From Alphaproteobacteria bacterium HGW-Alphaproteobacteria-4 (GTDB lineage Bacteria; Pseudomonadota; Alphaproteobacteria; Rhodobacterales; Rhodobacteraceae), in the NCBI GenBank assembly GCA_002842855.1, contig PHEE01000013.1, forward strand, positions 75,718-139,717: a stretch of 64,000 nt of DNA, given 5' to 3'. Within the stretch, counting starts at the first letter, position 1, and every line of letters starts with the position of its first letter. This document shows positions 1-8,675 of this stretch, one piece after another. The translations under genes and the position numbers were made by a program. Under the pieces are notes generated by a model. That model searched no databases and had not been told where the DNA came from. It was given only the letters and a program-made list of their open reading frames with translations.

Positions 1-747
1 GGTGATATCGAGCGCACAGACGTCCTCGACGAAATCGAAGATCTCGCGCAATTCGCTGTCGTCGCATTCAGCCGAGATTTGCAGGGTCCATGCGAGGCAG
101 GCCGCCTCGGGGTCGAGCGTCTCGAGCGGCGGCAGCGCGGACTGGTCACATGCAACCGTGCAGGGCCCAAGCGCATGCAGCGCGCGCAAAAGGTTCAACG
201 GTTCGTTGCCCGAGGCGTAAAGCGCCGCCTCGGGCGCGAAATGCACCTGCCAGCGGGCGCCCGCGGCCGCCTCGGGTTCGGGCGCCGGATCGAAGCCGAG
301 GTCAAGCGACAGTCCCAGCGGTTGAAAGCCCGTGACCTCGTCTTCTGCCGCCTCCGCTGGCGTGCCGGCCAGTGCTTCCAGTGCAAGCAGCACCTCGTCG
401 GCGGCTTCCGGTTCGGCGGCGCCGGTACCGGCGGCGCGGACATGGTCTTGCAGCAGATCCGCTGCCTGGAAGAACCGCTTGATCGCCTCGGGTGACAGAC
501 CCATGCGCCCCGAGCGCAGTTCATCCAGCACCGTCTCGAAACGGTGCGCAAAGGCGACCAGCGGTTTCAGCGCGAAAGCACCGGCACCGCCCTTGATCGA
601 GTGCACCGCGCGGAACACGACGTTGATGGTTTCGCTGTCGTGGTCACCCGCTTCCATTACCGTCAGCGCGTCTTGCAGGCTTTCCAGCAGCTCCTCGCAT
701 TCGACGAAGAACGAGGCGCGGATTTCCGCCATTGGGTCATGTGCCAT
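1..747 (-). CDS. cheA: Chemotaxis histidine kinase CheA, N-terminal part (runs off the window)
   Basis: Only the first 249 codons are inside the window and no stop is reached before position 1. The translation starts MAHDPMAEIRASFF and has a histidine phosphotransfer (Hpt) domain: the motif FRAVHSIKGGAGAF around residues 45-58 holds the phospho-accepting His49. An acidic, alanine-rich linker follows, then the start of what is probably the response-regulator-binding region. CheA autophosphorylates in response to receptor arrays and passes phosphate to CheY/CheB. The ATG at 747 is preceded by a GGGAG ribosome-binding site. It lies 11 nt downstream of cheY on the same strand. The kinase core itself is not visible. 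Confidence 0.9.
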   Translation of the reverse strand, partial: MAHDPMAEIRASFFVECEELLESLQDALTVMEAGDHDSETINVVFRAVHSIKGGAGAFALKPLVAFAHRFETVLDELRSGRMGLSPEAIKRFFQAADLLQDHVRAAGTGAAEPEAADEVLLALEALAGTPAEAAEDEVTGFQPLGLSLDLGFDPAPEPEAAAGARWQVHFAPEAALYASGNEPLNLLRALHALGPCTVACDQSALPPLETLDPEAACLAWTLQISAECDDSELREIFDFVEDVCALDIT

Positions 748-758
748 CCCGCGCTCCC

Positions 759-1124
759 TCAGCCAGCTACCATTTGCAGCGCCTTGACCAGTTTCGGCGG
801 ATCAAAGGGCTTCACGATCCAGCCGGTGGCCCCGGCGGCACGGGCGCGCGCCTTAAGCTCGGGCGCGCTTTCGGTGGTGAGCACCAGAATCGGCGTGGCA
901 CGGTGTTTGGCCTGCGCGCGCACCGCCTCGATAAAGCCGAAGCCATCAAGCCTTGGCATGTTGATATCGGAGATGATTGCATCGGGTGCGATGCCTGCCA
1001 GCACCTCAAGCCCATGCACACCATCTTCGGCCAGATGCAGCGTGAACCCCGCGTCGAGCAGTGCGAGCTTCAGCATGTCGCGGATGGTGCGGCTGTCATC
1101 GACCGCAAGAACCGTAAGGGTCAT
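759..1124 (-). CDS. cheY: CheY-type single-domain response regulator
   Basis: 121-residue stand-alone receiver domain. Acidic pocket Asp9-Asp10, phospho-acceptor Asp53 (ISDINMP), the switch Thr in VLTTES (about 83-84) and the conserved Lys105 (VKPF) are all present, so it should be phosphorylated by the neighbouring CheA. No output domain is attached, which fits a motor-switch or phosphate-sink role. Its start overlaps the stop of the upstream STAS gene by 4 nt (ATGA), so the two are translationally coupled, and cheA follows 11 nt downstream. Confidence 0.93.
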   Translation of the reverse strand: MTLTVLAVDDSRTIRDMLKLALLDAGFTLHLAEDGVHGLEVLAGIAPDAIISDINMPRLDGFGFIEAVRAQAKHRATPILVLTTESAPELKARARAAGATGWIVKPFDPPKLVKALQMVAG

Positions 1125-1399
1125 GGTTGCGGCTCCGTCTGCAAATCATCAAGTGGCACGCCATAGAGCCTGAGCGCGTCGTCAAATGCGCGCGTGCGGG
1201 GGGTGATGGCAAGCGCATGTCCGGCCCGCCGCCAGCTTTGCGCTGCAGACAGCAGCAATTGCAGCCCGAGCGCGCCCAGATGCGTGACCTGCCCGGCATC
1301 CAGCACAAGATCGCCGCCGCGGCGCGACAACAGCGCCGCGTGCAATGGCCTGGCCGCGCCAAGGTCAAGCCGGGCAGCAAGTTGCAGCGCAGCGGTCAT
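1121..1399 (-). CDS. STAS-domain protein of chemotaxis cluster
   Basis: A 92-residue protein made of one STAS (anti-sigma-antagonist-like) fold: VLDAGQVTHLGALGLQ is the core strand-helix segment. The usual phosphorylatable Ser of the DSSG motif is missing (here HLGALG), so it probably works by protein binding rather than a SpoIIAA-type phospho-switch. It is the first gene of the STAS-cheY-cheA unit, an order common in Alphaproteobacteria. The start is uncertain: ATG at 1399 gives a normal STAS length, but its AAGG is too close to be ideal; a longer frame from a TTG at 1465 is possible. Confidence 0.75.
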   Translation of the reverse strand: MTAALQLAARLDLGAARPLHAALLSRRGGDLVLDAGQVTHLGALGLQLLLSAAQSWRRAGHALAITPRTRAFDDALRLYGVPLDDLQTEPQP

Positions 1400-1507
1400 G
1401 CCTTGAACCACAATTGGCAGAAAACAGAACGGCTCACCCGTGTTCCCCTTTCGATACACACTCAAAAGGAGGCTTAGATCGCCCGGGTTAAGATTGGCTT
1501 GACACCA

Positions 1508-2485
1508 TCACGGCATTTTTCGCATCAGGCCTTGCAGATGGTGCGCGCAGCCAGTCAGGGCTGCGTAATCATCTTCGATCACCGAAACCGAGAAGTCGCG
1601 CATGAAGGCTTCGAAACGGCCCTTGTCGCGGAAGGCTTCGGCAAAGCCGAATCGCTCCATGTAGGGTGTGAAGGCGCGGGCGACGCCGCCGATCAGCCAG
1701 ACCCCGCCAAACGGCAGATGGATCAGCGACAGGTTGCCCACCACCGTTCCCAAGAGGCGCACGAAAACCCGGCCCGTTGCCACGGCCAGGGTTTCGTCTG
1801 CCGCCATGGCGGTCATGATTTCGGCGGCACGCTGCTTGCGCGGGGTTCCCGCTTCGGTGCTGACCCAGGTGAACAACCGCTCCAGCCCGCGGCCCGAAAG
1901 CACATCTTCGACACCCGGAAAGCCATGTGCCGATTCGATGAATCGGATCAGCCTCAGGTCTGCCTCGGTGCGCACCGGCAGGCTCGCATGGCCACATTCC
2001 GATGCGACCACCAGCCGCCCGCCCGGTGCTTCATGCACGGGGGCTGCGTTGAACCCGGTGCCGACGCCCACCACCAGTTGCGATGCCCCCTGCGCGGGCG
2101 TGCCGCTGCCGCGCACCAGCGGGCGCAGTGCCTCGGGCGCGATATGCCCCAGTGCATGGCCTTGGGCCTGAAGGTCATTCAGCACCGCCACCACCTCGGC
2201 CCCGGTCGCCCGTGCCACGGCATCATGGTCGATGGTCCAGTCAAGGTTGGTCATGCTGGCCACGCCGTCGCGCACCGGCCCGGCCGCGGCGACACAGGCG
2301 CCCGCACAATCGACCCCGCCCTCGGCCGCAAGATACGATGCCAGCACGGCATCAAGCCCCGAATACTCGGCATTGGCATAGCGGCGGATGGTTTCGGGCA
2401 ACATCCTGCCGCCCTCGGCCAGCGCCACGCGGGTATTGGTGCCGCCGATATCGGCCAGAAGTGAATAGCGGTCGCGTGGGCGCAT
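1508..2485 (-). CDS. glk: Glucokinase
   Basis: 325-residue ATP-dependent glucokinase of the bacterial Glk family: N-terminal phosphate-binding motif LADIGGTNTRVAL (residues 10-22), LND catalytic-Asp region and GVGTGFNAA. It converts glucose released by the neighbouring alpha- and beta-glucosidases to glucose 6-phosphate. The frame is open further upstream, but the ATG at 2485 is preceded by AAAGGTAGG and lies 4 nt after the beta-glucosidase stop, which fixes the start. Third gene of the aglR-bgl-glk operon. Confidence 0.92.
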   Translation of the reverse strand: MRPRDRYSLLADIGGTNTRVALAEGGRMLPETIRRYANAEYSGLDAVLASYLAAEGGVDCAGACVAAAGPVRDGVASMTNLDWTIDHDAVARATGAEVVAVLNDLQAQGHALGHIAPEALRPLVRGSGTPAQGASQLVVGVGTGFNAAPVHEAPGGRLVVASECGHASLPVRTEADLRLIRFIESAHGFPGVEDVLSGRGLERLFTWVSTEAGTPRKQRAAEIMTAMAADETLAVATGRVFVRLLGTVVGNLSLIHLPFGGVWLIGGVARAFTPYMERFGFAEAFRDKGRFEAFMRDFSVSVIEDDYAALTGCAHHLQGLMRKMP

Positions 2486-2489
2486 GGAC

Positions 2490-3809
2490 CTACCTTTGCA
2501 ATGCGGCTGCCAGTGCGTGATAGGATGCCTTGGGCGTGCGCCGCAAGGTTTCAAAATCGACATGCACCAGGCCAAAGCGCTTGTCATAGCCCAAGGACCA
2601 TTCGTAATTGTCGAGCAGCGACCAGCAGAAATAGCCGTGCAGCGGCACCCCCTCGGCAATCGCGCGCCGGCACGCGGCCAGGTGCGCGGCAAGATAGGCG
2701 ATGCGGTCGGCATCATGCACGGTACCCGCCGCCAGCCGATCCGGCGCCGCCATGCCGTTTTCAGTGACAAATAGCGGCAGCTCGCCGCTATAGTCACGCG
2801 CCATATGCAAGAAATGGTGCAGGCCCTCGGGGTATATCTCCCAGCCCATATCGGTCTTGGGCAGCGGCCCTTCGACCTCGCCATGCGCCGGCCATGGGCC
2901 GCCTGTCGGGCCAATCAGTTTGCGGGTATAGTAGTTCAGCCCGAACCAGTCGAGCGGCGCGCGGATGGTGGCAAAATCATCTTGCCAGCCTTCGGGCAAG
3001 TGCGGCGCGAAGGCTGGCATCAGTTCAGCCGGGTATTCGCCGCGAAACAGTCCGGAAATGAAAAAGCGGTTGTAATAGGCGTCATACAACCGGGCGGCGG
3101 CGGCGGCTTCGGGGCTGGCGTCGGCTGGCTGGGCGTATTCGAAATTGCAGACCGCGCCGAGGTTCTTCACGCCCGCACTGCGCAGCACGCCAATCGCGGT
3201 GCCATGCGCCAGCAAGACGTGGTGCATGGCGCGCGCGGTGGCGCGGATGTCGCGCATGCCCGGTGCGTGATGGCCCAGAAAATGGCTCAGCCAGCCCACG
3301 CACCATGGCTCGTTGATCGGTGCGGCAGACCACAGCCTGTCGCCAAGGCGCGCTGCCACGACCTGCGCGAAATCGCCAAACCAGCCCGCAATGTCACGGT
3401 TGCGCCAGCCGCCAAGATCGGCCAGCGGCGACGGCAGTTCCCAATGATACAGCGTCAGCGCGGGTTTCAGCCCGCGTTCCAGCATCCCGTCAACAAGCCG
3501 GTCGTAAAAATCGAGGCCCTCCGGGTTCACCGCGCCGCGCCCCTCGGGCATCACCCGCGCCCAGGATGTGGAAAAGCGGTAGACATCGAAATTTCCACCC
3601 TGCAACAGGTCGAGGTCTTCGCCCCAGCGGTGGTAATGGTCGCAGGCGCGCGCGCCGTTTTCAGCGCGCACCACGTTGCCGGGGGTGGCGGCAAAGGTAT
3701 CCCAATGCGTGCTGCCTGCGCCGCCGAAAGCATGGCCCTCGATCTGATAAGCCGAGGTCGCGGCGCCAAACAGGAAACCGGGCGGAAAATCGGAACGCTT
3801 GGGCAGCAT
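2490..3809 (-). CDS. Beta-glucosidase, glycoside hydrolase family 1
   Basis: 439-residue GH1 enzyme with the full family signature: N-terminal FLFGAATSAYQIEG, acid/base Glu167 in the NEP motif (INEPW) and nucleophile Glu350 in VTENG. There is no signal peptide, so it should act in the cytoplasm on imported cellobiose-like or aryl beta-glucosides. The ATG at 3809 has a GAGG box 5 nt upstream; a GTG at 3815 would make it two residues longer and overlap the aglR stop. Its place between the regulator and glucokinase ties it to the same sugar regulon, although the linked transporter is of the alpha-glucoside type. Confidence 0.93.
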   Translation of the reverse strand: MLPKRSDFPPGFLFGAATSAYQIEGHAFGGAGSTHWDTFAATPGNVVRAENGARACDHYHRWGEDLDLLQGGNFDVYRFSTSWARVMPEGRGAVNPEGLDFYDRLVDGMLERGLKPALTLYHWELPSPLADLGGWRNRDIAGWFGDFAQVVAARLGDRLWSAAPINEPWCVGWLSHFLGHHAPGMRDIRATARAMHHVLLAHGTAIGVLRSAGVKNLGAVCNFEYAQPADASPEAAAAARLYDAYYNRFFISGLFRGEYPAELMPAFAPHLPEGWQDDFATIRAPLDWFGLNYYTRKLIGPTGGPWPAHGEVEGPLPKTDMGWEIYPEGLHHFLHMARDYSGELPLFVTENGMAAPDRLAAGTVHDADRIAYLAAHLAACRRAIAEGVPLHGYFCWSLLDNYEWSLGYDKRFGLVHVDFETLRRTPKASYHALAAALQR

Positions 3810-3811
3810 GG

Positions 3812-4855
3812 TCACCTCGCAATTGTCGGGGCAGGGGCGGTAGAGCGGCCAACAACCAGCACCGCCTCGAGCATTTCGTGGCGCGGGGCGCTGGCGGGGT
3901 CTGCGATGATGCCCAGCAACATCTGCGCGCAGCGCCGCCCGGCCTCGCGCACGCTCGACCGCGTGGCGGTGAAGATCGGCTCGGCCTCGCCATTCCGCAG
4001 ATAGCCAAGTTCGTCGTCGTGGGTGACGATGGAAACATCGCGCCCAAGCCGCAGCCCGTGCGCCTCGACCTCGCGCCGCACCCCCATGGCCGACAACAGC
4101 GACGAGCAGAGAAAGGCGGTGGGTGGGTGTGCCAGCGCCAGCATGGCGCGCGCGGCATGGGCGCCCTGCGCCTCGGTCATCTCGCCTTGCACCATCAGCG
4201 CGGGGTCGGTTGCCAGCCCGCGTGCAGCCAGCGCCGCCTCATAGCCGTGGCGCCGGCGAATGGCGAAATCCATGAACTCGAGCCCGTTCACAAGCGCGAT
4301 CCGCCGGTGCCCGAGGTCGAGCAGAAATTCAGTGGCGCGCTGAAAGGCGCGGGTGTTGTTCACATCGACCCATGAATAGGGCACCTTGGCCCCGGTGGCG
4401 CGGCCGTGCACCACGAACGGCATGCCAAGCTCGGCCAAAAGCGCGATCCGGGGGTCATCTTCTTTCGGGCCATGCACGATGATGCCGTCAACCGTGCCCT
4501 TGGCGCGGATTTCGCGGTAGGCGCGGGTCTGTTCGGCATCGGGCACCAGCGACAGCACCATGTCATAGCCTTCGCGCGAATAGACCTCGCCTGCGCCCGC
4601 GATGAAATCGGCAAAGATCGGGTTGACGATCTCGTGCTGGGTAGAAATCGGGATGATATGCCCAATCGCCATCGCGCGGCCCGTTGCCAGCGCTTTGGCG
4701 CGGGTATTGGGGCGGTAGTGGTGCCGCGTTGCCGCCTGCGCCACGCGGGCCCGGGTTTGCTCGTTCACCTCGGGGTAGCCGTTCAGCGCGCGGCTGACCG
4801 TGGTGGGCGAAAGCCCAAGTTCGGCAGCAAGTTGCTTGAGGGTGATCGGTGGCAA
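3812..4855 (-). CDS. aglR: LacI-family repressor of the alpha-glucoside locus
   Basis: 347 residues. The N-terminal LacI helix-turn-helix (LKQLAAELGLSPTTVSRALN, then the hinge region to about residue 60) is followed by a periplasmic-binding-protein-like effector domain. It is divergent from aglE, and two near-identical LacI-type palindromes lie in the shared intergenic region, one just ahead of this gene, so autorepression and repression of both operons is the natural model. The start is a TTG (4855); no ATG or GTG is available nearby in frame and no clear Shine-Dalgarno precedes it, which suggests weak or leaderless translation. The effector is probably an alpha- or beta-glucoside (inference). 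Confidence 0.88.
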   Translation of the reverse strand: MPPITLKQLAAELGLSPTTVSRALNGYPEVNEQTRARVAQAATRHHYRPNTRAKALATGRAMAIGHIIPISTQHEIVNPIFADFIAGAGEVYSREGYDMVLSLVPDAEQTRAYREIRAKGTVDGIIVHGPKEDDPRIALLAELGMPFVVHGRATGAKVPYSWVDVNNTRAFQRATEFLLDLGHRRIALVNGLEFMDFAIRRRHGYEAALAARGLATDPALMVQGEMTEAQGAHAARAMLALAHPPTAFLCSSLLSAMGVRREVEAHGLRLGRDVSIVTHDDELGYLRNGEAEPIFTATRSSVREAGRRCAQMLLGIIADPASAPRHEMLEAVLVVGRSTAPAPTIAR

Positions 4856-4864
4856 GGGTTGTGT

Positions 4865-4878
4865 CCAAAGCGGTTTGG
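4865..4878. promoter_or_regulatory. LacI-type operator, aglR-proximal
   Basis: CCAAAGCGGTTTGG, one base pair short of a perfect 14-bp palindrome, 9 nt upstream of the aglR start codon. It matches the perfect copy at 5044-5057 at 13 of 14 positions. The CG-centred dyad is the classic LacI/GalR operator form. Its position suits autorepression of aglR-bgl-glk. Confidence 0.75.
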
Positions 4879-5007
4879 ATTGTGGGGCAGGTTAGCCAGC
4901 ACCCGCGCCCTCGTCAATCTCGCAGCTGCGGCACGATCGGTGCTGCAAGCGCAAACGAATGTGCAGACAAACATGGACCATTTGGCCCCTTCCGCGCGAG
5001 CGCTCAG

Positions 5008-5036
5008 TTGACTTTTGCGCGCCGTTGGGAAACTCT
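5008..5036 (+). promoter_or_regulatory. Candidate promoter of aglEFGAK
   Basis: TTGACT (5008-5013) is a good -35 hexamer. A 17-nt spacer puts the -10 at 5031-5036 (AACTCT, weak). The implied start site, about 5043, abuts the perfect operator at 5044-5057, the expected geometry for LacI-type repression. The poor -10 lowers confidence. Confidence 0.4.
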
Positions 5037-5043
5037 GCGACAT

Positions 5044-5057
5044 CCAAAGCGCTTTGG
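5044..5057. promoter_or_regulatory. LacI-type operator, aglE-proximal (perfect palindrome)
   Basis: CCAAAGCGCTTTGG, a perfect 14-bp dyad, 66 nt upstream of the aglE start codon and next to the predicted start site. It is the best AglR target in the window and is paired with the copy at 4865-4878. The centres lie about 179 bp apart (about 17 helical turns), compatible with looping. Confidence 0.8.
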
Positions 5058-5123
5058 GAGCGATTCCCTCGCACATGGACAATTGACGGGCGAACCCGCC
5101 CCCAGTCTCGGGAGGACTGCACG

Positions 5124-6473
5124 ATGAAAACCCTTTACACCAGTGCCGCGGTGCTGGCGCTTCTGGCAGGAAGTGCTGCCGCGCAAGATTTGAAATTTGC
5201 CCCCGGCGCCGATGCGCGCTTCAACTGGGCCAGCTACGACGCGCTGAAGTCGGTTGACCTGCGCGGCCAGTCGGTCAGCATTCTTGGCCCCTGGCTCGGG
5301 CCCGACAGGGACCTGATTCTGAGCGTTCTTGCCTATTTCGAAGCCGCCACCGGCGCCAAGGTCAACTATTCCGGCTCTGACAGCTTTGAGCAGCAGATCG
5401 TGATCGACGCCGAAGCGGGCAGCCCGCCCGATATCGCCGTGTTCCCGCAGCCGGGCCTTGCCGCCGACCTCGCGCGCAAGGGCTTTCTGCGCCCGCTGCC
5501 CGCCGGCACCGATGCCTGGCTGGCCGATAACTACGCCGCCGGGCAAAGCTGGGCCGACCTTGGCACCTATGTGGGCAAGGACGGCGGCAAGGCGCTGTTT
5601 GCCTTCCCCTACAAGGCCGACCTGAAATCGCTGGTCTGGTATGTGCCGGAAAACTTCACCGATGTCGGCTACGAAGTGCCGCAGACGATGGAAGAGCTGA
5701 AAGCGCTGACTGAAAAGATCGTGGCCGATGGCGGCACGCCGTGGTGCATCGGGCTCGGTTCGGGTGGTGCCACCGGCTGGCCGGCGACCGACTGGGTCGA
5801 AGATTTCATGCTGCGCGTCAACACCCCGGCTGATTACGATGCCTGGGTTGCCAACACCCTCAAGTTCAACGACCCGAAGGTGCTGGCCGCGATCGACGAA
5901 TTCGGCTGGTTCGCGCGCAACGACAAGTTCGTGTCGGGCGGTGCCGGTGCCGTTGCCTCGACCGACTTCCGCGACAGCCCGAAAGGCCTCTTCGCCAGCC
6001 CGCCGCAGTGCTACATGCACCGTCAGGCGAGCTTCATTCCCTCGTTCTTCCCCGAAGGAACCGAAATCGGCACCGACGCCGACTTCTTCTACTTCCCGGC
6101 CTACGCGGGCAAGGACCTCGGCAAGCCGGTGCTTGGCGCGGGCACGATGTTCGCGATCATGAGCGACAACCCGGTTGCGGCCGAGTTCATCAAGTTCCTC
6201 GAATCGCCGATCGCGCATGAAGTCTGGATGGCGCAAACCGGGTTCCTGACGCCCTACAAAGGCGTGAACACCGAGGTCTACGGCGATGCGACCCTGCGCA
6301 AGATGGGCGACATCCTGCTGAACGCCACTACCTTCCGGTTTGACGGTTCCGACCTGATGCCGGGTGCCATTGGTGCCGGTGTGTTCTGGACCGGAATGGT
6401 CGACTACGCGGGCGGCAAATCTGCCGCCGACGTGGGCGCCGCCATTCAGTCCACTTGGGACACGCTGAAGTAA
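5124..6473 (+). CDS. aglE: Alpha-glucoside ABC transporter, periplasmic binding protein
   Basis: 449-residue solute-binding protein of the carbohydrate uptake-1 type. Residues 1-20 are a Sec signal peptide (hydrophobic run ending GSAAA, cleavage before QD). The mature part resembles AglE of the Sinorhizobium/Rhodobacter alpha-glucoside systems (sucrose, maltose, trehalose). The ATG at 5124 has a strong GGGAGG site; the open frame further upstream is not needed. First gene of the aglEFGAK operon, preceded by a perfect LacI operator and followed by a stem-loop that probably lets the binding protein be made in excess of the membrane components. Confidence 0.92.
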   Translation: MKTLYTSAAVLALLAGSAAAQDLKFAPGADARFNWASYDALKSVDLRGQSVSILGPWLGPDRDLILSVLAYFEAATGAKVNYSGSDSFEQQIVIDAEAGSPPDIAVFPQPGLAADLARKGFLRPLPAGTDAWLADNYAAGQSWADLGTYVGKDGGKALFAFPYKADLKSLVWYVPENFTDVGYEVPQTMEELKALTEKIVADGGTPWCIGLGSGGATGWPATDWVEDFMLRVNTPADYDAWVANTLKFNDPKVLAAIDEFGWFARNDKFVSGGAGAVASTDFRDSPKGLFASPPQCYMHRQASFIPSFFPEGTEIGTDADFFYFPAYAGKDLGKPVLGAGTMFAIMSDNPVAAEFIKFLESPIAHEVWMAQTGFLTPYKGVNTEVYGDATLRKMGDILLNATTFRFDGSDLMPGAIGAGVFWTGMVDYAGGKSAADVGAAIQSTWDTLK

Positions 6474-6481
6474 AAGGTGCC

Positions 6482-6523
6482 AACCCCGCCCGAGACCGGT
6501 ATGGTTTTCGGGCGGGGTTTTTT
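6482..6523 (+). terminator. Stem-loop with U-tract between aglE and aglF
   Basis: A perfect 12-bp inverted repeat, AACCCCGCCCGA (6482-6493) and TCGGGCGGGGTT (6508-6519), with a 14-nt loop, followed by more T residues. It has the form of an intrinsic terminator, but the next operon gene starts 24 nt later. Partial termination or protection of the aglE 3' end is the usual reason for such a structure after a binding-protein gene. Confidence 0.8.
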
Positions 6524-6546
6524 CGTCTCGCGGGGGGAGGGGATAG

Positions 6547-7542
6547 ATGGAGCAGTTCGTGCTGGCCTCAGGCACTATCGTGGCCGGGGTGTTTGGCTGC
6601 GTTGCGTGGTTCTGGGGCTCGAACATGGTGCTCGATGCGGTGTATCCCGCGCGGGGGCACAGGGCGGGCCACAACATGCGCGTTGCCGCCGCGGTCCGGC
6701 CGTGGCTGTTTCTTGGCCCCGCGATCCTGCTTTTGTCGGCTTACCTTGTTTATCCGGTGCTCAACTCGGCCTGGCGGTCGTTCAACGATGCCGATGGCAC
6801 GAGTTTCGTGGGCCTGAAGAACTACCAGTGGCTGCTCGCCGACGGCAAGTTTCACGAATCGCTCACCAACAACATGCTCTGGCTGGTTACCGTGCCCGCG
6901 CTTTCCACGATCTTCGGTCTGGTCGCCGCGCAGGTGACCGACCGTATCCGCTGGGGCAACCTTGCCAAATCCATGATCTTCATGCCGATGGCGATCTCGT
7001 TTGTCGGCGCCGGCGTAATCTGGAAATTCATCTATGATTTCCGTGGCGAGGGGCTGGAACAGATCGGCATCCTCAACGCCATCGTGGTCTATTTCGGCGG
7101 CAGTCCGCAAACCTGGCTCGTCACGCCGTTCTGGAACAGCTTTTTGCTGATGGCGGTGCTGGTCTGGATTCAGACCGGCTTTGCCATGGTCATCCTTTCG
7201 GCCGCGCTGCGCGGCATTCCCGAGGAAACCATCGAGGCCGCGATTCTCGATGGCGCGAACCCCTGGCAGGTGTTCATGCGTATCAAGGTGCCGCAGATCT
7301 GGGGCACGATTGCCGTGGTCTGGACCACCATCACCATCACCGTGCTCAAGGTGTTCGACATCGTGTTTGTCATGACCAACGGCGAATGGGGCACGCAGGT
7401 GCTGGCCAACCTCATGTATAACTGGATGTTCCGCGGCGCGCCCGATTATGGCCGCGGCTCGGCCATCGCCATTGTCATCATGCTGCTGGTGACCCCGATC
7501 ATGATCTGGAACATTCGCAACGCAAGGCGGGAGATGCGCTGA
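6547..7542 (+). CDS. aglF: Alpha-glucoside ABC transporter permease 1
   Basis: 331-residue inner-membrane permease of the MalF type with several hydrophobic segments and the cytoplasmic EAA loop (EAAILDGANPWQVFMRIKVP, about residues 234-253) that docks on the ATPase. The ATG at 6547 follows GGGGAGGGG. Its stop overlaps the aglG start by one base (TGATG), so the two permeases are translationally coupled. Confidence 0.92.
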   Translation: MEQFVLASGTIVAGVFGCVAWFWGSNMVLDAVYPARGHRAGHNMRVAAAVRPWLFLGPAILLLSAYLVYPVLNSAWRSFNDADGTSFVGLKNYQWLLADGKFHESLTNNMLWLVTVPALSTIFGLVAAQVTDRIRWGNLAKSMIFMPMAISFVGAGVIWKFIYDFRGEGLEQIGILNAIVVYFGGSPQTWLVTPFWNSFLLMAVLVWIQTGFAMVILSAALRGIPEETIEAAILDGANPWQVFMRIKVPQIWGTIAVVWTTITITVLKVFDIVFVMTNGEWGTQVLANLMYNWMFRGAPDYGRGSAIAIVIMLLVTPIMIWNIRNARREMR

Positions 7543-8675
7543 TGGAAGGCCACGCCGGAACCCGATCGAGCCTTGTCTGGGCGGTCAACCTCGCCGCCGC
7601 GCTGATGGTGCTGCTCTGGACCATCCCCACTTTCGGCCTTTTGGTCACCAGCCTGCGCGACCGCGACCAGATTGCCGCCTCGGGCTGGTGGAAGGCGCCG
7701 TTCGCGTCGGAACAAACCGACTTTGTGCGTGCGGGCACCGCTACCGATCAGGTGGCGGAAGGGGAGATGTGGGTGATTTCCGGCGATTTGCTGGCAAAGG
7801 GCGAAAAACTGCTCGCCTGGGGCACCAACTCGCGCAATCCGGGCGCTTACGCGCCGGGGTTAAGTGTTGATCTGCCCAATGCGCAAAACCTGACCGTTAC
7901 CGCCGACGGCACCTATCGGCTGACCTCGCCGACCCAGTTTACCCAGACCACCGGCATGCGGATTTTCATCACCACGCTGACGCCGCCGAGGTTCACCTTT
8001 GAAAACTATACCCGCGTGATCGGCGCCGAGGGTTTGGGGCAGGCGTTTCTCAACACCTTCACGGTGACCATTCCCGCCACGGTGATTCCGATTCTGATAG
8101 CCGCCTTCGCGGCTTACGCGCTGGCGTGGATGGAGTTTCCGGGCCGCGCGCTGCTGATTGCAGCCGTGGTGGGGTTGCTGGTGGTGCCGCTGCAACTGGC
8201 GCTGATTCCGCTCTTGAAATTTCACAACGATATTGGCCTTGGGAAAGGTTACATGGGCATCTGGCTGGCGCATACCGGCTTTGGCCTGCCGCTGGCGATA
8301 TATCTCTTGCGTAACTACATGGTCGGCCTGCCGCGCGAAATCATTGAAAGCGCGCGGGTTGATGGCGCGTCCGATTTCCAGATTTTCCGCCGCATCATCC
8401 TGCCGTTGTCGTTTCCGGCGCTTGCCAGCTTTGCGATCTTCCAGTTCCTTTGGGTCTGGAATGACCTGCTGGTGGCCACCGTGTTCCTTGGCAACACCCG
8501 CGAGCAACTGGTGATGACCGGGGTTCTGCGCGAGTTGATGGGCTCGCGCGGCGGCGACTGGGAGGTTTTGGCGGCCTCGGCCTTCGTGTCGATCTCGGTG
8601 CCGCTGGTGGTCTTCTTCGCGATGCAGAAATATCTCGTGCGCGGCCTGCTGGCCGGCTCGGTCAAGGGTGGCTGA
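7542..8675 (+). CDS. aglG: Alpha-glucoside ABC transporter permease 2
   Basis: 377-residue MalG-type permease. After a first transmembrane segment (about residues 15-35) there is a periplasmic insertion of some 100 residues, typical of AglG, before the permease core. The EAA loop ESARVDGASDFQIFRRIILP is present. It pairs with AglF to form the channel. It overlaps aglF by one base and ends directly against the aglA ATG (8676), so the operon is very tightly packed. Confidence 0.92.
   Translation: MEGHAGTRSSLVWAVNLAAALMVLLWTIPTFGLLVTSLRDRDQIAASGWWKAPFASEQTDFVRAGTATDQVAEGEMWVISGDLLAKGEKLLAWGTNSRNPGAYAPGLSVDLPNAQNLTVTADGTYRLTSPTQFTQTTGMRIFITTLTPPRFTFENYTRVIGAEGLGQAFLNTFTVTIPATVIPILIAAFAAYALAWMEFPGRALLIAAVVGLLVVPLQLALIPLLKFHNDIGLGKGYMGIWLAHTGFGLPLAIYLLRNYMVGLPREIIESARVDGASDFQIFRRIILPLSFPALASFAIFQFLWVWNDLLVATVFLGNTREQLVMTGVLRELMGSRGGDWEVLAASAFVSISVPLVVFFAMQKYLVRGLLAGSVKGG

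Noticed and set aside
2572-2585. CCAAAGCGCTTGTC inside the beta-glucosidase gene, similar to the AglR operator
   Set aside because: Only one half of the palindrome is kept, and it lies deep in coding sequence; more likely chance.
5004-6677. 557-codon minus-strand frame over aglE
   Set aside because: Antisense to aglE, which has a signal peptide, ribosome-binding site and operon context; no domain or ribosome-binding site on the minus strand.
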